A stretch of DNA of 64,000 nt from Cryptomeria japonica (lineage: Eukaryota > Streptophyta > Pinopsida > Cupressales > Cupressaceae), in assembly GCF_030272615.1 (NCBI RefSeq), contig NC_081405.1, positions 573,291,752-573,355,751 on the forward strand, read 5' to 3'. Made by a program: the position numbers and the translations under genes. The notes under the pieces were generated by a model. That model was given only the letters and a program-made list of their open reading frames with translations. It was not told the DNA's origin and did no database searches. This document shows positions 32,830-44,270 of the stretch, piece by piece; the stretch's first letter is position 1, and each line of letters opens with the position of its first letter.

Positions 32830-33815
32830 CTAGTCAAAAGAAGCCCAGGTGTTCCTATTGATTTCTTTTGGCCTAAACAATTCCAATCTCTTCCACCAAG
32901 AAGTTATTCTCTGTTTCAATCTTATCAAAATTGGAAGAAAGATATGATCCTATCCTTGAGAAAACCTATAACTCCAATAATTGATATTCCCATCCTTCTT
33001 GAAGATGAGGTTCTTCCCTTGATGGATATAACTAACCTTCCTCCCAAGGAAGACTCCTAACCTATTCCTATGGATGAGACTATACCTTCTCCTAAGAAGA
33101 ATGACAATATTCCTCCTAAGGTTAGACCTGTACCTCCACCTCATGATGGACATAGTCTTCTTCCTACACCAAACATTCCTCCTTTATATATTGTAGTTCT
33201 TCCTCCTTTCTCTTATAGAGAGAAGAGACCTGCCTCTCCTCTTGTTCAACCTAAACCTCCAACTACCAAAGATGAGAATATTCCTCCTTCAACAAATATT
33301 CCACCTCATTCCTAGTCTTCCACTAAGACTCAATGAAATTTTTGTATGAGAAACTGCCGATGAAAGCGTCATGCTTGAGCTCGTGAAGTTGTGCCTCAAA
33401 ATATTCAATTTCCTAAAACACCAACAATTGACATGATTTTGTTTTCTCCTAAGAAAGATGTTGAATATACATCTCCAAATCATAAGTTGCAAATGATATG
33501 CGATGGTTTTACTCCTATTCATGTTCACGCTCCTCTTTCTATAAATATTGATGAAGAAATAGGTGAAAATGTTATTCATGATGGCAATGCAACTCCTAAT
33601 GCTTCTGATAGTGACTATGAATATGTTGATATGGACAAAGATTTATCTATAGAGTTTTCAAAAGATTTAATCCTAGCTCTTAGAAACAAACAAAGTGACT
33701 TAGCACACAAGTATAGTCCTTGTTTGTATCTTGTGATAGCTCCATCTATTATTCTCAATGTTTCTCCTCTGGTGTGTTTCCTGCCTTCCCAAAATTGTGA
33801 CAACAAGATGGGGAG
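32830..33815 (+). pseudogene. Family W copy B: proline-rich C-terminal region
   Basis: The same region as in copies A and C: PIDFFWPKQFQSLPPRS, Pro-rich PPKVRPVPPPHDGHSLLPTP, a frame break near 33310-33390, then YVDMDKDLSIEFSKDL and LVIAPSIILNVSPLVC. No catalytic domain is seen. The coding part ends near 33815 and no pol domains follow. Confidence 0.7.
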
Positions 33816-34203
33816 GTGGATGATGTGCTAGACTAGCTACATTAGCATTGTAGATCCTCCACCTTTCTCTTTTCGTGCTCTTTTGTGATTATTCTTATAT
33901 GTGTATCCATGTTCTTCTATGTTCCCTCATAATGTCTACTTGAGGATGATGCAAAGAATTGAGATCTCTTCTAGTCTCTTTCATGTTGACTCAAAAGACA
34001 TGTTCTATTCCCTTTCTTCCAAGGTAGTTTCCTTCCTTTGGGGAATGACAATTATTCTATGCACATATATACATATGATATACATGAGTTATCATACAAC
34101 ATACTAACCTTGAGGAAAGAGAAACTACCTCATGTTTTGTGTTTGTTGCTCATTATCCTTGGTTTTATTCGTTGATTTGGGGGTTGAATCCTTGTGATAA
34201 CGT

Positions 34204-34204
<1 letters not shown>

Positions 34205-34267
<63 letters not shown>
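34205..34267. repeat. (CT)n tract of family W, copy B
   Basis: 63 bases of pure CT, the longest of the three W copies. Confidence 0.97.
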
Positions 34268-34269
<2 letters not shown>

Positions 34270-34608
34270 GTGTATCCTCCCTTAAAGAAATCACTCTCGA
34301 TAAGTTGTGCACAATCGCTTTAACGTGGGGGAATACACTCCACTCATATTTTCCTTCTTGATACTTAAAGTTATTTAGTGAACTTGGCTTTGCCTTGTAA
34401 TTTTTGGTATCCTTGCTACTTGTAGTCATGTTTCTCTCTCTCTTGATCTTCCCTTTTACTCTGTCAATCGATGTCATAAGATCCTTAGTCCATTGGAGGT
34501 TGGTGTATCTTTCCCCCTTGATGTGGTGAAAGTCTTTCAGTCTTGTTTCCTTGTACTTTATCAGAAGTATTGGCATATTTTTGTAGTCCGGCTAAAGTGG
34601 GGACTAAA
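34268..34608 (+). other. Family W copy B: 3' non-coding region and polypurine tract
   Basis: Conserved with copies A and C; ends GCTAAAGTGGGGACTAAA at the LTR. Confidence 0.7.
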
Positions 34609-35828
34609 TGTAGCATCATAAAAGTGCAACCTTGCAATTTTCAACCACATTTGGGTCTTCACATTGGAAAATCGAATCCCCAAGCCTGATTGAAGAATCA
34701 AGACTTGGTCAATCCCCAAAAATTGCACTTTCTCACATCTCGCACTGTCTAAACTGCACTTTTTGTCTTGGGTAAGGGAAGGATAGGGACGTGGCACCCT
34801 TGTCCTTTCCCTATTTTGGCCCCCCTTAGCATTAATTTTGCATTGGGATTTGTATTTTGGAAGAGGGAAAAGTTTCCCTATGTTGGCCTATGACGAAAAA
34901 TCAGTCAATTAACCCTAATTGATGGGTATATAAGATGCATTCTTCTCTCCTATTTGCGTAAGTCAATAAGTGATAATAAGTTCAATAAGAAAAAGTAAAG
35001 TGAACAAGAATTATTGTCAATCAAGCATTCGAGCATTCAAATATTCAGGCATTCAAGCATTCCTTTCAAGCACTGAGCATTCTCAAGTCTCCTCTCAAGG
35101 CTAGGTGTTGCATTCAAGTCGAGGATTCAACCATTGAAGAGGAGAAATCTTTCATCATTTAATTCCACACAAGCAACTTTATCTACATTTCAATTGTATC
35201 ATCCCTTGAGGTGAATTCTATTTCAGTCTTTCATTTAGATTTACTTGCAATTACTACTTTTCATCATTTGGTTTTAAATCTAAAACTGGGGTTTGACCTG
35301 AAGGCAAACCCCCAATCCCAACCCCTTTTCCTCTCTTTTCTATGTGTAGGTTGCAGTTGCGCAACTGTTTTTGTAGACTTGGACTTCATTCTCAGAGGTG
35401 GAAAAACCCTTTTCGGTGTGCATATTTTTTGGAGGACCGTATGCACTTTAACCACAGTCCTGACAACTTTTGCTCAAATTTGCAGGGGAGCTTCGTCTCA
35501 AAATTTAATTGCCAATTCTTGGTGCACAACTTCATCCCATATTCCTATCTCAACTTATAATAATTTCTTTGTCTCTTTTACATTTAGTCTTAAATCTCAT
35601 AATTCAACCTTTTACATTCTAAATGAGGGGTTACTTTTACTTTCCAAATCCATTGTCAATCCACTTAGCATTCAATCTCTTCCTATTGAGATTGGATCTA
35701 GTGAATTATCCCCTCTCTTTTAATGTAATGTGCATGAAAATAATAAGGAGAATCCTTTGTGAAACTTTCACTCCTTCTCTTGAGCTTTCCTCTTGATTTT
35801 TTGAGCACCCTCTTTCACCACCATTACA
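34609..35828 (+). repeat. Family W LTR 2 (3' LTR of copy B)
   Basis: 1220 bases, TGTAGCATCATAAA to CACCACCATTACA. TATATAAG is at 34927-34934. It is followed by TTTTAAA and then LTR 3. Confidence 0.9.
34927..34934 (+). promoter_or_regulatory. TATA box in family W LTR 2
   Basis: TATATAAG, same position within the LTR as in the other W LTRs. Confidence 0.6.
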
Positions 35829-35835
35829 TTTTAAA
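35829..35835. other. LTR-LTR junction between copies B and C
   Basis: The seven bases TTTTAAA separate the CA end of LTR 2 from the TG start of LTR 3. TTT matches the spacer that lies between LTR and primer binding site inside the element; TAAA matches the bases between polypurine tract and LTR. That is what joined ends of two unprocessed cDNAs would give. Confidence 0.7.
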
Positions 35836-37075
35836 TGTAGTGTCATAAAATTGCGACCTTGCAATTTTCAACCACATTTGGGTCTTCACATTGGCGAATC
35901 AAATCCCTAAGCCTGATTGGAGACCTGAGACTTGCTCAATCCCCAAAAAACTATACTTTCTTGCATCACACATTACCTAAACCCTTCTTTTTGTCTTAGA
36001 TAAGGGCAGGATAGGGGCGTGGTGCCACTATCCCCCCTAGGACAGGGGTGTGGCACCCCTGTCCTCCTAGGAAATGAGTGTGGTGACCTTGTCCTTGCCC
36101 TATTTTGGCCCCCCTCTGCATTAATTTTTCATTGGGCTTTTCATTTTGGAAGTGGGAAAAGTTTCCCTTTGTCAGCCTATGACAAAAAAGCAGCTAATTA
36201 ATCCTAATTGATGGGTATATAAGATGAATTCTTCTCTTCTATTTGCATAAGTTAATAAGTGAAAATAAGTTCAATAAGAGAAAGTAAGGTGAAGAAGCAT
36301 TATTGTCATTCAAGCATTCAAGCATTGAGCATTCTCAAGTCTCCTTTTAAGTCTAGGTGTTGCATTCAAGTCAATGATTCAACCATTGAAGAGGAGATCT
36401 CTTTCATCATTAAACTCCACATGAGAAAGTCTATCTACATTTCAATTGCATCCTCCTTTGAGCTGAATTCTATTTCAGTCTTTCATTTACATTTACTTGC
36501 AAGTACTACTTTTCATTATTTGGTTAATTTGAAAACTAGGGTTTCACCTGAAGGTGAACCCCCAATTCCAACCCCTTTTCCTCTCTTGTCTGTGTGTTGG
36601 TTGGAGGTGCTCAACTATAAATGTAGATTTGGATTTCATTCTCAGAGGAGGAAAAACCCTTTTCAGCACACGGATTTTTCATGGGACCATGTGCACTTTC
36701 AACATGGTCCCGACAACTTTCACTCAAATTTATAGGGGAGCTTTGTCTTGATATTTTACTACCAATTTCATGTGCACAACTTCATTCCATATTCCTATCT
36801 TAGGTTATAAAAGCTTGTTTCTCTCTTTTACACTTAGTCTTAAATCGCATAATCCAACCTTTTACATTCTAAAAGAGGGGTTACTTTTACCTTCCAAAGC
36901 CATTGTCAATTCACTTAGCATTCAATCTCTTCCTATTGAGATTGGATCTAGTGAATTCTCCCCCTCTTTTAATGTAATGTGCATGAAAAGGTTAAGGAGA
37001 ATTGTTTGTGAAACTTTCACTCATTCTTGAGCTTTCCTCTTGATTTCATCATCACCCTCTTTCACCACCATTAAA
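35836..37075 (+). repeat. Family W LTR 3 (5' LTR of copy C)
   Basis: 1240 bases, TGTAGTGTCATAAAATTG to CACCACCATTAAA (CA lost by one substitution). TATATAAG is at 36216-36223. A GC-rich stretch at 36003-36090 repeats GGGG-x-GTGGTG/CACCCCTGTCC phrases, making this LTR the longest of the four. Confidence 0.88.
36216..36223 (+). promoter_or_regulatory. TATA box in family W LTR 3
   Basis: TATATAAG, as in the other W LTRs. Confidence 0.6.
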
Positions 37076-37078
37076 TTT

Positions 37079-37096
37079 TGGTGAACCTGACATCTT
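37079..37096 (+). promoter_or_regulatory. Primer binding site of copy C, fits tRNA-Trp
   Basis: TGGTGAACCTGACATCTT, three bases after the LTR, one base different from copy B. Confidence 0.62.
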
Positions 37097-38075
37097 ACAT
37101 GCTTGACATTACAAATTATTGCATAATTTTCATTAACAAGTTTATTTTTCTTGCAAATTTACAAAACTTAGTGGTTAGTTGTCAAAACCCTAATTTTCAA
37201 AAATCAACATGAACTTGTGCGAAAATTCAATTCACATTTAATTTTCAGATTTATAATTGTTTTCAGATTTGTCTTCTTGTTTAAAATTCAAATTTTCATT
37301 TTCCCTCCCTTTTCCAAAATTTAATTTTTTAAAATTCAATGGTTGTTAGGTCCTAAAACCCTAATTTTCAAAATTAATTATATATCGTGCAAATTTCAAT
37401 CAATTTCAATCAATTTCAGTTTTCTAAACATTATTTAAGGTGGCCTTATCCTTTAGGTTTGACAATTTTCAAATTTGGAATTTAATTTCTTGTCTTTTTC
37501 AAAACCCTAATAAGGTCCTATTTTCACATTCAAACCTTAATTTTGCCTATCTAAACTTCGTAGAATCAACCAATTTTGGGGGGTTAGCTTTAAAATTATC
37601 GTAACTTTCATCCTTGAAATTTTTTGAAAACGGTGGGAGGATCGTGTGTACTTTCAACATGGTCCATGACTTTTTTCCCGAAATTTCGGGAGATTGTTAT
37701 GACTGTATTTAATTGCTTAAATCTAAAAAATTGGTTGATTTTCTCAAATTTTTCTCTCTAAAATAAAAAATATTTCCCAATTTTAATATCACAACTTCCA
37801 AGGAAAAATTTGAAATTACATGGTTAATTATAATCTACTCTGATTTTAAAAATTTAAATTTTAACAAATTTAATTTTGAAATTAAGTGGTATTCCATTGG
37901 CCCTAATTTTAAATCTTGATTTATTAAATTATTTTGGAAATTGTGTCATTTCTCCTTTCAACAAAGTTCAAATTGTGTAATCATAATTTCCTTGAATTTT
38001 TCTTTATTCAATTTTGAAAACTTTGTTCCTAATATTCAAAATTCATATTCTAAATTCAAATTTTCCCTCTAGTGC
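37097..38075 (+). other. Family W copy C: leader
   Basis: AT-rich, matches the copy B leader along its length. No coding frame is recognised. Confidence 0.6.
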
Positions 38076-39593
38076 ATGAGTTTTACCACTATTAGTTCTA
38101 CCTATACTATCCCCGTTAGATGAAGCATTAGAAATAAGACTTCACAAGTTTTAATTACCAAGTGGATGGAGCCTAATTTGGGTGACTTCTTCAATGAGGA
38201 TAATGCTAATTCTTCCTATCCTAATAACATATATATTTATCCAATTGATGATTCCAATGATGAAGAAGAATATTTGACTAGGGTATCTATTGATAAACTT
38301 TCAAAATTGGATAATCAATTTGATAACTTTCAACAATGGATGTCCCAAGAATACCCTAATAGTGAATCTTCTATTAATTGATTGCCTAAAGCATATTATT
38401 CAAAGTGACAAGAATGGAATTGATATATTATGTGGTATTGCCCATATTGTTGATTCTAATGTCATGCCTATAAAGAGTTATGTTGAGAAGTTAGGTTATT
38501 CGCAACCTCCTACACAAATCAATTATTCTATTACTTTGACCACTTTGATGGCTAGTATCTCTACTTTCACTTCAAACATCATGGCTACATCCACTCAACA
38601 TGTCATACCTACAACCATTAGTCATGGGGGAAATCCCTCTTCTTCAATCAATCATTCATCCTTAACTATACCTTTAATAAGTATTCCTTTTGTCTCTCAC
38701 CCAATCAATGTGATGCAAGGGGGAAATTCATCCAATCATTCTATCCCCCCTTTTAGTATCCCATTTCCTACTCAATCATCTGCTATGACTACTTACCATA
38801 GTGTTCCTCCACCTTATTCTCAATCAATGTCTTCTTTCAACAACATCACACCACATTCTCAATTAAAAATGTCTAACATGAATTCTTCAACCGAAGTAAC
38901 CATTAATAATCTTGCTCAACTTGTGTCATTAGTACAACAACAAATCGCTTCCATGAGTCAATCCAAGTTTAGTTTACCCACATTCGATGTTGCGAGCCCA
39001 CTTTCTCTTGATATTGTTAGATTCATGCCTACTAAACATGTTGAAGTCCTTCAATTGGAACTCTATAATGGAAAAGTTGATCCTTTAACACATATTAAAA
39101 CATTCCAAACTTTGTGTACTGACTTTGCTTATGATCAAAGATTGCTTGTAAAATTGTTTACTAGAACATTAGAGATAAAGCTTTACAATGGTATTTCTCT
39201 TTGCCTTCTCGTTCTATTACTTCTTTTCAACAATTAGAAAATGCTTTTATTCAACAATTTCAAAATAACATAGGTCCTAAAATCACTTTGACTGATTTAA
39301 TGCATTGCAAACAAGGTGTTAAAGAAAAAGTGATTGATTTCATTGGTAGATATAAGCGTGTGTTCTCAAATTTGTTTTCAAGTGCCCGATAATGATATTC
39401 AAAGAATTTTCATTTCTTATTAGCAAAAAGATATTAAAGACAAAATTCTTCTTTCTGAGTTTACTTCCTTTCCACAGTTCTGTGCAACGGTTCACAATTA
39501 TGAACTGACTGTGCATCAACTAGAGAAATTCACTCCTATGGCTCCGAGTGATAAGGGTGAAAGTTCTCAACAACTGTTTGCGAAGTTAAAACC
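38076..39593 (+). pseudogene. Family W copy C: gag, first part
   Basis: ATG at 38076 gives the same N-terminus as copy B (MSFTTIS). It is open through EPNLGDFFNEDN, then a frameshift near 38380 and IDILCGIAHIVDSNV, a Ser/Pro-rich section, LYNGKVDPLTHIKTFQTLC and TDFAYDQRLLVKLFTRTL. A second frameshift near 39170 separates this from NAFIQQFQNNIGPKITL and KQGVKEKVIDFIGRYKR. The short LTR element interrupts at 39594. It provides the uninterrupted reference for the joint in copy B. Confidence 0.85.
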
Positions 39594-40069
39594 TATTGGT
39601 GTAAATAATTATTCATCTTGGATATTATTACACTTTACTTAAGTGTACCTAGGTACATTCATTTCATAGTAGTTTGGGTATGAGACACTTGGGTGTTTGT
39701 GCCACATTGGGATAGTGTGTGTAGGAGAATTTCCACCTTTTATGGTGTTGATCTTATCTTGTTGTTACATTCCACCTCATGTGGAATATTATATTATTTC
39801 TCCTACCTACCCAAACCTATTTCCTACCTACCCTTGTTTCTTATTGATCCACATGTCATGTTTGTGTGCTCACATATCCATAAGCCTTGCCTATATAAGC
39901 AGGCTCATCTACATTGTTTGTACGGATAATAACAAGCATTCATTGAACATCTTGTAATGATCCTGTTGATCATATTTTGCATCTTGATAAAATATGTTTA
40001 TTCCTATAATCTATTTTGTCTCTCTTATTTGTGCTTTCCATTGCCTCTAGATCTTGGCAAATTCTCACA
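39594..40069 (+). repeat. 5' LTR of the short LTR element
   Basis: Starts TATTGGTGTAAATAATT (TGTTGG in the other LTR, one change) and ends AAATTCTCACA. It differs from the 3' LTR at only a modest number of positions. Confidence 0.95.
39892..39899 (+). promoter_or_regulatory. TATA box in the short element's 5' LTR
   Basis: TATATAAG within GCCTATATAAGCAG, repeated at 41836-41843 in the 3' LTR. Confidence 0.65.
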
Positions 40070-40082
40070 TGGTATCAGAGCC
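40070..40082 (+). promoter_or_regulatory. Primer binding site of the short LTR element
   Basis: TGGTATCAGAGCC, complementary to initiator tRNA-Met, with no spacer after the LTR. Confidence 0.92.
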
Positions 40083-41537
40083 ATTAGAGTGTCATTGGTT
40101 TGCCAATTGAGAGAAATTTGATGCTATTTGGGGTTGTACATTTTGGAGCTTTCTATTGCAAGTTATTATTGAAGCTTGATGGGTCAAATCTGAGGTCACC
40201 ATTGGATTGAGGAGGTCCAAGAAAGTTAGTTTTGCCTTTTGTTTCATCCAAATCTAGAGGCATTTGAAGTTTGAAGTTGCGATGGAAATTTTCTAGAAAT
40301 TATAATTTTGCAAGCAATTTTCAAATAGTGATATCTCACTCATTCAGACTCCTTTTTTCGAGATTTTTTTTTTGTTTTGGGGTAGAATTTTGTGATCTGT
40401 ACAGTGGTCCAAGAGTTTTCTGATTTTCAGATATAGGTGTTTTTGAAATTGTGAAATCTCTATTTTTACAACTTTGGAGGCTTTGTTTGGGCTCATATGG
40501 ACTCCTTTTTAGGTGTTGTTTTGTCTACTTTAAGAATCGGCCATTAGTTTGTAGTGATTGTGAGTAGAAATTGTATTTTCAGTATTTGGTCATTTTTTGG
40601 TCTATTTGGTACTTGTATTTTGCTTGGATCTCAGTTTAGATCACTAGTAGTATTTGTTGAAGTCTCTTATATCTCATTTTGAGAAGTTGTAATCATTGAA
40701 ATTAGAAGTCCACTTTTCCATTATTTGAAAGTGCCAACATGATATTTTTATGGGGGGTCAGTTGTTCATTTATATCTCTTGGTGAAATTCCATTCAGAGG
40801 CATCTTCATCTGCAATATTCTACAGGGCTTCTTTGTTGGGGGCATCATTTTCATGTTTCCACATTTGAATATTTTATCATGATGTATGCTCTTGCTTGAG
40901 CAATGTTGTACTCACACTATCATAAAGTGTCACACCTCTTTGTATCTTGTCATTATTGACATATTTGATGTAATCCTCTTATCCATATAGATTAGGAATA
41001 TCTTGTGAGACTTGGTGCATGGCTCCAGTTGAGACTTAGATTGTACATATTTGTGCATGGCTCCCATGAGAATTGGATTGTACCATTATTTCTGTCATTT
41101 ACAAGTATCCAGATGATGTTCAATGCAGGTTATCTCCATGCTTGATCTTCATTTTGTTGCAGCGAGTGATTCATCATCATCGACTTGGTACTTGGTTTTG
41201 TCACACTTTGACATTATTGATGCAACATTGGTTCTCTTTCTTCCTTATGGAGAGTTTTTTTGGTCAACATCTTGGATCATCCTTGTAGGAGATTCAACAT
41301 TGAGGGAGGGCTTCATGGTCTCTTCTTCATCATTGAGAGCATTGTGTACTTTCATCATCTCTCTTTTGGGGGTGAGTTTTTTCCCATTGGTTTTTTCTCT
41401 CTTTCTCCATTTATGAGAGATTGCATTTGTATTTGTACATGGGTACCTAACATGGTCTTGTAATCGGGACCCATCTTGCATTGCTTAGTTGCATTGTAGA
41501 CTTTAGTGCATTTCCCTAAGTTGCACTTAAGGGGGGG
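40083..41537 (+). other. Interior of the short LTR element, non-coding
   Basis: T-rich sequence without a recognisable domain on either strand. It ends in AAGGGGGGG, the polypurine tract. Confidence 0.75.
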
Positions 41538-42014
41538 TGTTGGTGTAAATAATTATTTATCTTTGATATTATTACACTTTACTTAAGTTTACTTAGGTAC
41601 ATGCATTTCATAGTAGTTTGGGTATGAGACATTTGGGTGTTTATGCCACATTGTGATAGTGTGTGTAGGAGAATTTCCACCTTTTATGGTGTTGATCATA
41701 TCTTGTTGTTACATTCCACCTCATGTGGAATATTATATTGTTTCTCCTACCTACCCACACCTATTTCCTACCTACCCTTGTTTCTTATTGAGCCACATGT
41801 CATGTTTGTGTGCTCACATGTCCATAAGCCTTGCCTATATAAGCAGACTCATCTACATTATTTGTATGGATAATAATGGGCATTCATTCAACATCTTGTA
41901 ATGATCCTGTTGATCATATTTTGCACCTTGATAGAATACAGTTTATTCCTATCATCTATTTTGTCTCTCTTAGTTGTGCTTTCCATTGCCTCTAGATCTT
42001 GGCAAATTCTCACA
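41538..42014 (+). repeat. 3' LTR of the short LTR element
   Basis: TGTTGGTGTAAATAATT to AAATTCTCACA, 477 bases. Confidence 0.95.
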
Positions 42015-42070
42015 AAACCAATCAAAGGATTCTTCAAATTCAATGACAACATCAATAACAATATGAATGT
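42015..42070 (+). pseudogene. Family W copy C: gag fragment between two insertions
   Basis: Fifty-six bases encoding KPIKGFFKFNDN-like gag sequence, matching copy B at 31870-31930. It holds the AAACC duplication at its left end and the Copia target at its right end. Confidence 0.85.
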
Positions 42071-43257
42071 TGTTGGCAATATGAAGGAATTGATTATGTG
42101 TTGCATTGATGTTTTGTCATTGATGTCAACACTAGCTATTATGATTGGTTACCGATAGACAGATTTTGGTTATTGGTAGAAGGGACTATCAGTTGGATAA
42201 TATTGACATGTTTGGATCAATGGAATATGTTTGGTTTGATGCTTATAGAGTATGTTTTGGTCAATTCGTATTGACTTGATGATCAGATGCTATCATACAC
42301 TCTAGTAAGCCTATACCAGTAAGGGTTTAAGGTTTTACCGGCATAACTTTAACTAAGAATCTTTGACAGGATGCATAAGTGGTGTTGGTGCCGCTTCTAG
42401 ATGAAATTCAGGATATAGAATGTGATCTTTGTTCGTGCTTTGACTGATTGGAGACATAGCTTTGGCGTGGTGAATCTATTTGGGTCTAGGTTATGGACCG
42501 GTATCATGTAATGTGTTTTCTACACGTTACTAGGATGATTTATGGATTGGTTATTGTTGTTTTGGTCTTAAGCCGACATGGTATATGATTGTAATGTGGA
42601 TGTATGTAATGATCTTATTGTAATATCTTTTAGGTGGCCGACCTAATTGGTTTGGGCCTTAGGGTTTGTATAAATTGATGTAAGATCTCATTGTATATTG
42701 TGGTGGTAATGGTCATGGAATTAAATATCATATGTGAAGGAGATTTGGTCGATCATAGGTGATTGAATTGGGTTTATGTAAGAGGTCAAAGGCCTCTGGT
42801 ATTGAGCTTATTCGGGACTGTAATCAAGCATGGTAGATGCTATCATTGGTAGTTCATTCTTCTGGATTGTTGTCCAATTATATTGAGGTGGTTATAACCT
42901 CTTTGTAGTTAGTGAGACTCCTTTGTAATAAGCAGTATGCTCTAGGCAGTGTTCCTTCCTGCAATTATCACATACTTTCTGTAGAAGTATTATCTGACTG
43001 TGGGTAGGCTTCCCATCGTGTTTTTTCCCTTTACTGGGTTTTCCATGTACAAATAATGGTGTTATGTGGTATGCTCGCATTGTGTTAATTCTCTATTTCA
43101 TTCTTAAGTTTTATTGTTTATTGGTATCTGTTTCTACTATTCCAATATTCAATGTTTATGTGCTCCAATTAAAAGTTATAAAGTGGTTTGATTAATATAA
43201 TCTCTTGACAACTGATTCACACCCCCCCCTCCCAGTTATCCATCAGTTATTCTAACA
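42071..43257 (+). repeat. 5' LTR of the Copia element at 42071-49008
   Basis: TGTTGGCAATATG to TTCTAACA, 1187 bases. TATAAAT at 42669-42675 is a possible TATA box. The subterminal block TGATTCACACCCCCCCTCCCA lies near 43213. Confidence 0.93.
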
Positions 43258-43259
43258 AT

Positions 43260-43271
43260 TGGTATCAGAGC
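43260..43271 (+). promoter_or_regulatory. Primer binding site of the Copia element (initiator tRNA-Met)
   Basis: TGGTATCAGAGC, two bases after the LTR. Confidence 0.92.
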
Positions 43272-43315
43272 TTTGGTCCTCTTTTTCAGAAGCTTAACCA
43301 CTTGAGGTAGATCCT

Positions 43316-44270
43316 ATGGCAACTAATACTTCAAATCCATCGACAACTATTTTCAGAAGAGAAATCCCTAAGCTTGATGGAACAAACTATGGGATATAGA
43401 AATCTGTATGGAGACTTATCTTATATGTCTTGGCAAGGATATTTGGAAGATCACTAAGAAATGATATACATCTTATGATGCGACATCTGGCAATCTTTCT
43501 CTTGTAGACTTGGACAAAAATATTGAAAATAATTGCAGAGCTAGAGAAGCCCTCTTGTGTGCACTCACTGGTCAACAAATCATGGGATTGACTGAAAAAT
43601 CATCTACAAAGGTTATGCGGGATAAATTCCAAACTTTGAATGAAGGTGATTGGGTAAGATATGAGAACTTGAAGATGGAAGATAATGAAATAATTGCTAC
43701 ATTTGTGGAAAGAGTAAATGAGATTGTCATGAGAATTCAATGTTGTGGAGGATCTCTGAGTGAAGATGAAATAGTTTCTAAAGTTTTAAGAGCCCTACCA
43801 TTAGCTTACAAGATGAAGGCTACTGCAATTAATGAATTAAGAACAATGGCAAACACTTCAGTTAACAAAGACATTTTGATTGGGAAATTATCTGCTTTTG
43901 AGCTTCAAGAATTTGGACCCTTTGGAGATGCAATTTCTAAACCTTCTTTTCATGCATCATCATCTACTGGCAAAAGTGATTGGAAAGCCCTATATGAAAA
44001 AGAATTGGAAGATATGAGGAAAGAGGATGAAGAATTTGAGCAAATTGAAGCCTTATTTTCTAGAAGAGTACCTAAAGGGCATACATGAAGTAAGTATGAA
44101 GGAAAAGAACCTTTTAAATGTTTTGCATGTAATAAGATTGGTCATTTTGCATCTAGATGTCCTGAAAGGAATGAAAGATTTGAAGAAAGAGTTAAGAAAT
44201 CATTTAAGCCTAATTAGAACAAATATAGATTCAATAAAACAAACTATGCTACATAGCATATGAGGAAGGA
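43316..44270 (+). pseudogene. Copia (42071-49008): gag with zinc knuckle
   Basis: ATG at 43316, about 45 bases after the primer site: FRREIPKLDGTNYGI, then a TAG and frame changes. A 190-residue open part follows: LCALTGQQIMGLTEKSSTKV, ENLKMEDNEIIATFVERVNE, ALPLAYKMKATAINELRTM, UBN2-type gag. After a TGA at 44086-44088 the knuckle reads CFACNKIGHFASRC. Confidence 0.9.

Larger units (their letters stand above)
20824..35828 (+). mobile_element. Family W element, copy B (complete but interrupted)
   Basis: LTR 1 (20824-22039), primer binding site 22043, leader, gag, protease-like domain, Pro-rich tail, CT tract, polypurine tract and LTR 2 (34609-35828). It is interrupted by a Copia element at 23639-30835 with the duplication TAGTA. 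Without the insertion it is about 7.8 kb. It encodes no RT, RNase H or integrase, so it must borrow these from another element. Confidence 0.88.
39594..42014 (+). mobile_element. Short non-autonomous LTR retrotransposon, 2.4 kb, no coding
   Basis: Perfect duplication AAACC at 39589-39593 and 42015-42019. LTRs of 476 and 477 bases (39594-40069, 41538-42014), primer binding site TGGTATCAGAGCC at 40070 and polypurine tract before 41538. The 1468-base interior has no frame I recognise. Size and content fit a small LARD/TRIM-like element mobilised by a Copia partner; the primer site is of Copia type. Confidence 0.95.

Noticed and set aside
34130-34576. Long - strand frame with an Arg-Glu run
   Set aside because: It is the translation of the CT microsatellite of family W; the frame outside it has no motif.
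35831-35835. TTAAA as a target duplication of W copy C
   Set aside because: The sequence after LTR 4 is TTTCA, which does not match; the junction is better explained by joined cDNA ends.
40070-40082. TGGTATCAGAGC sequences as parts of tRNA genes
   Set aside because: They lie next to LTR ends and are primer binding sites; no tRNA cloverleaf can be formed around them.
41073-41481. Short frames in the interior of the 2.4-kb LTR element
   Set aside because: Several overlapping frames in different phases, none with a known motif or conserved start.
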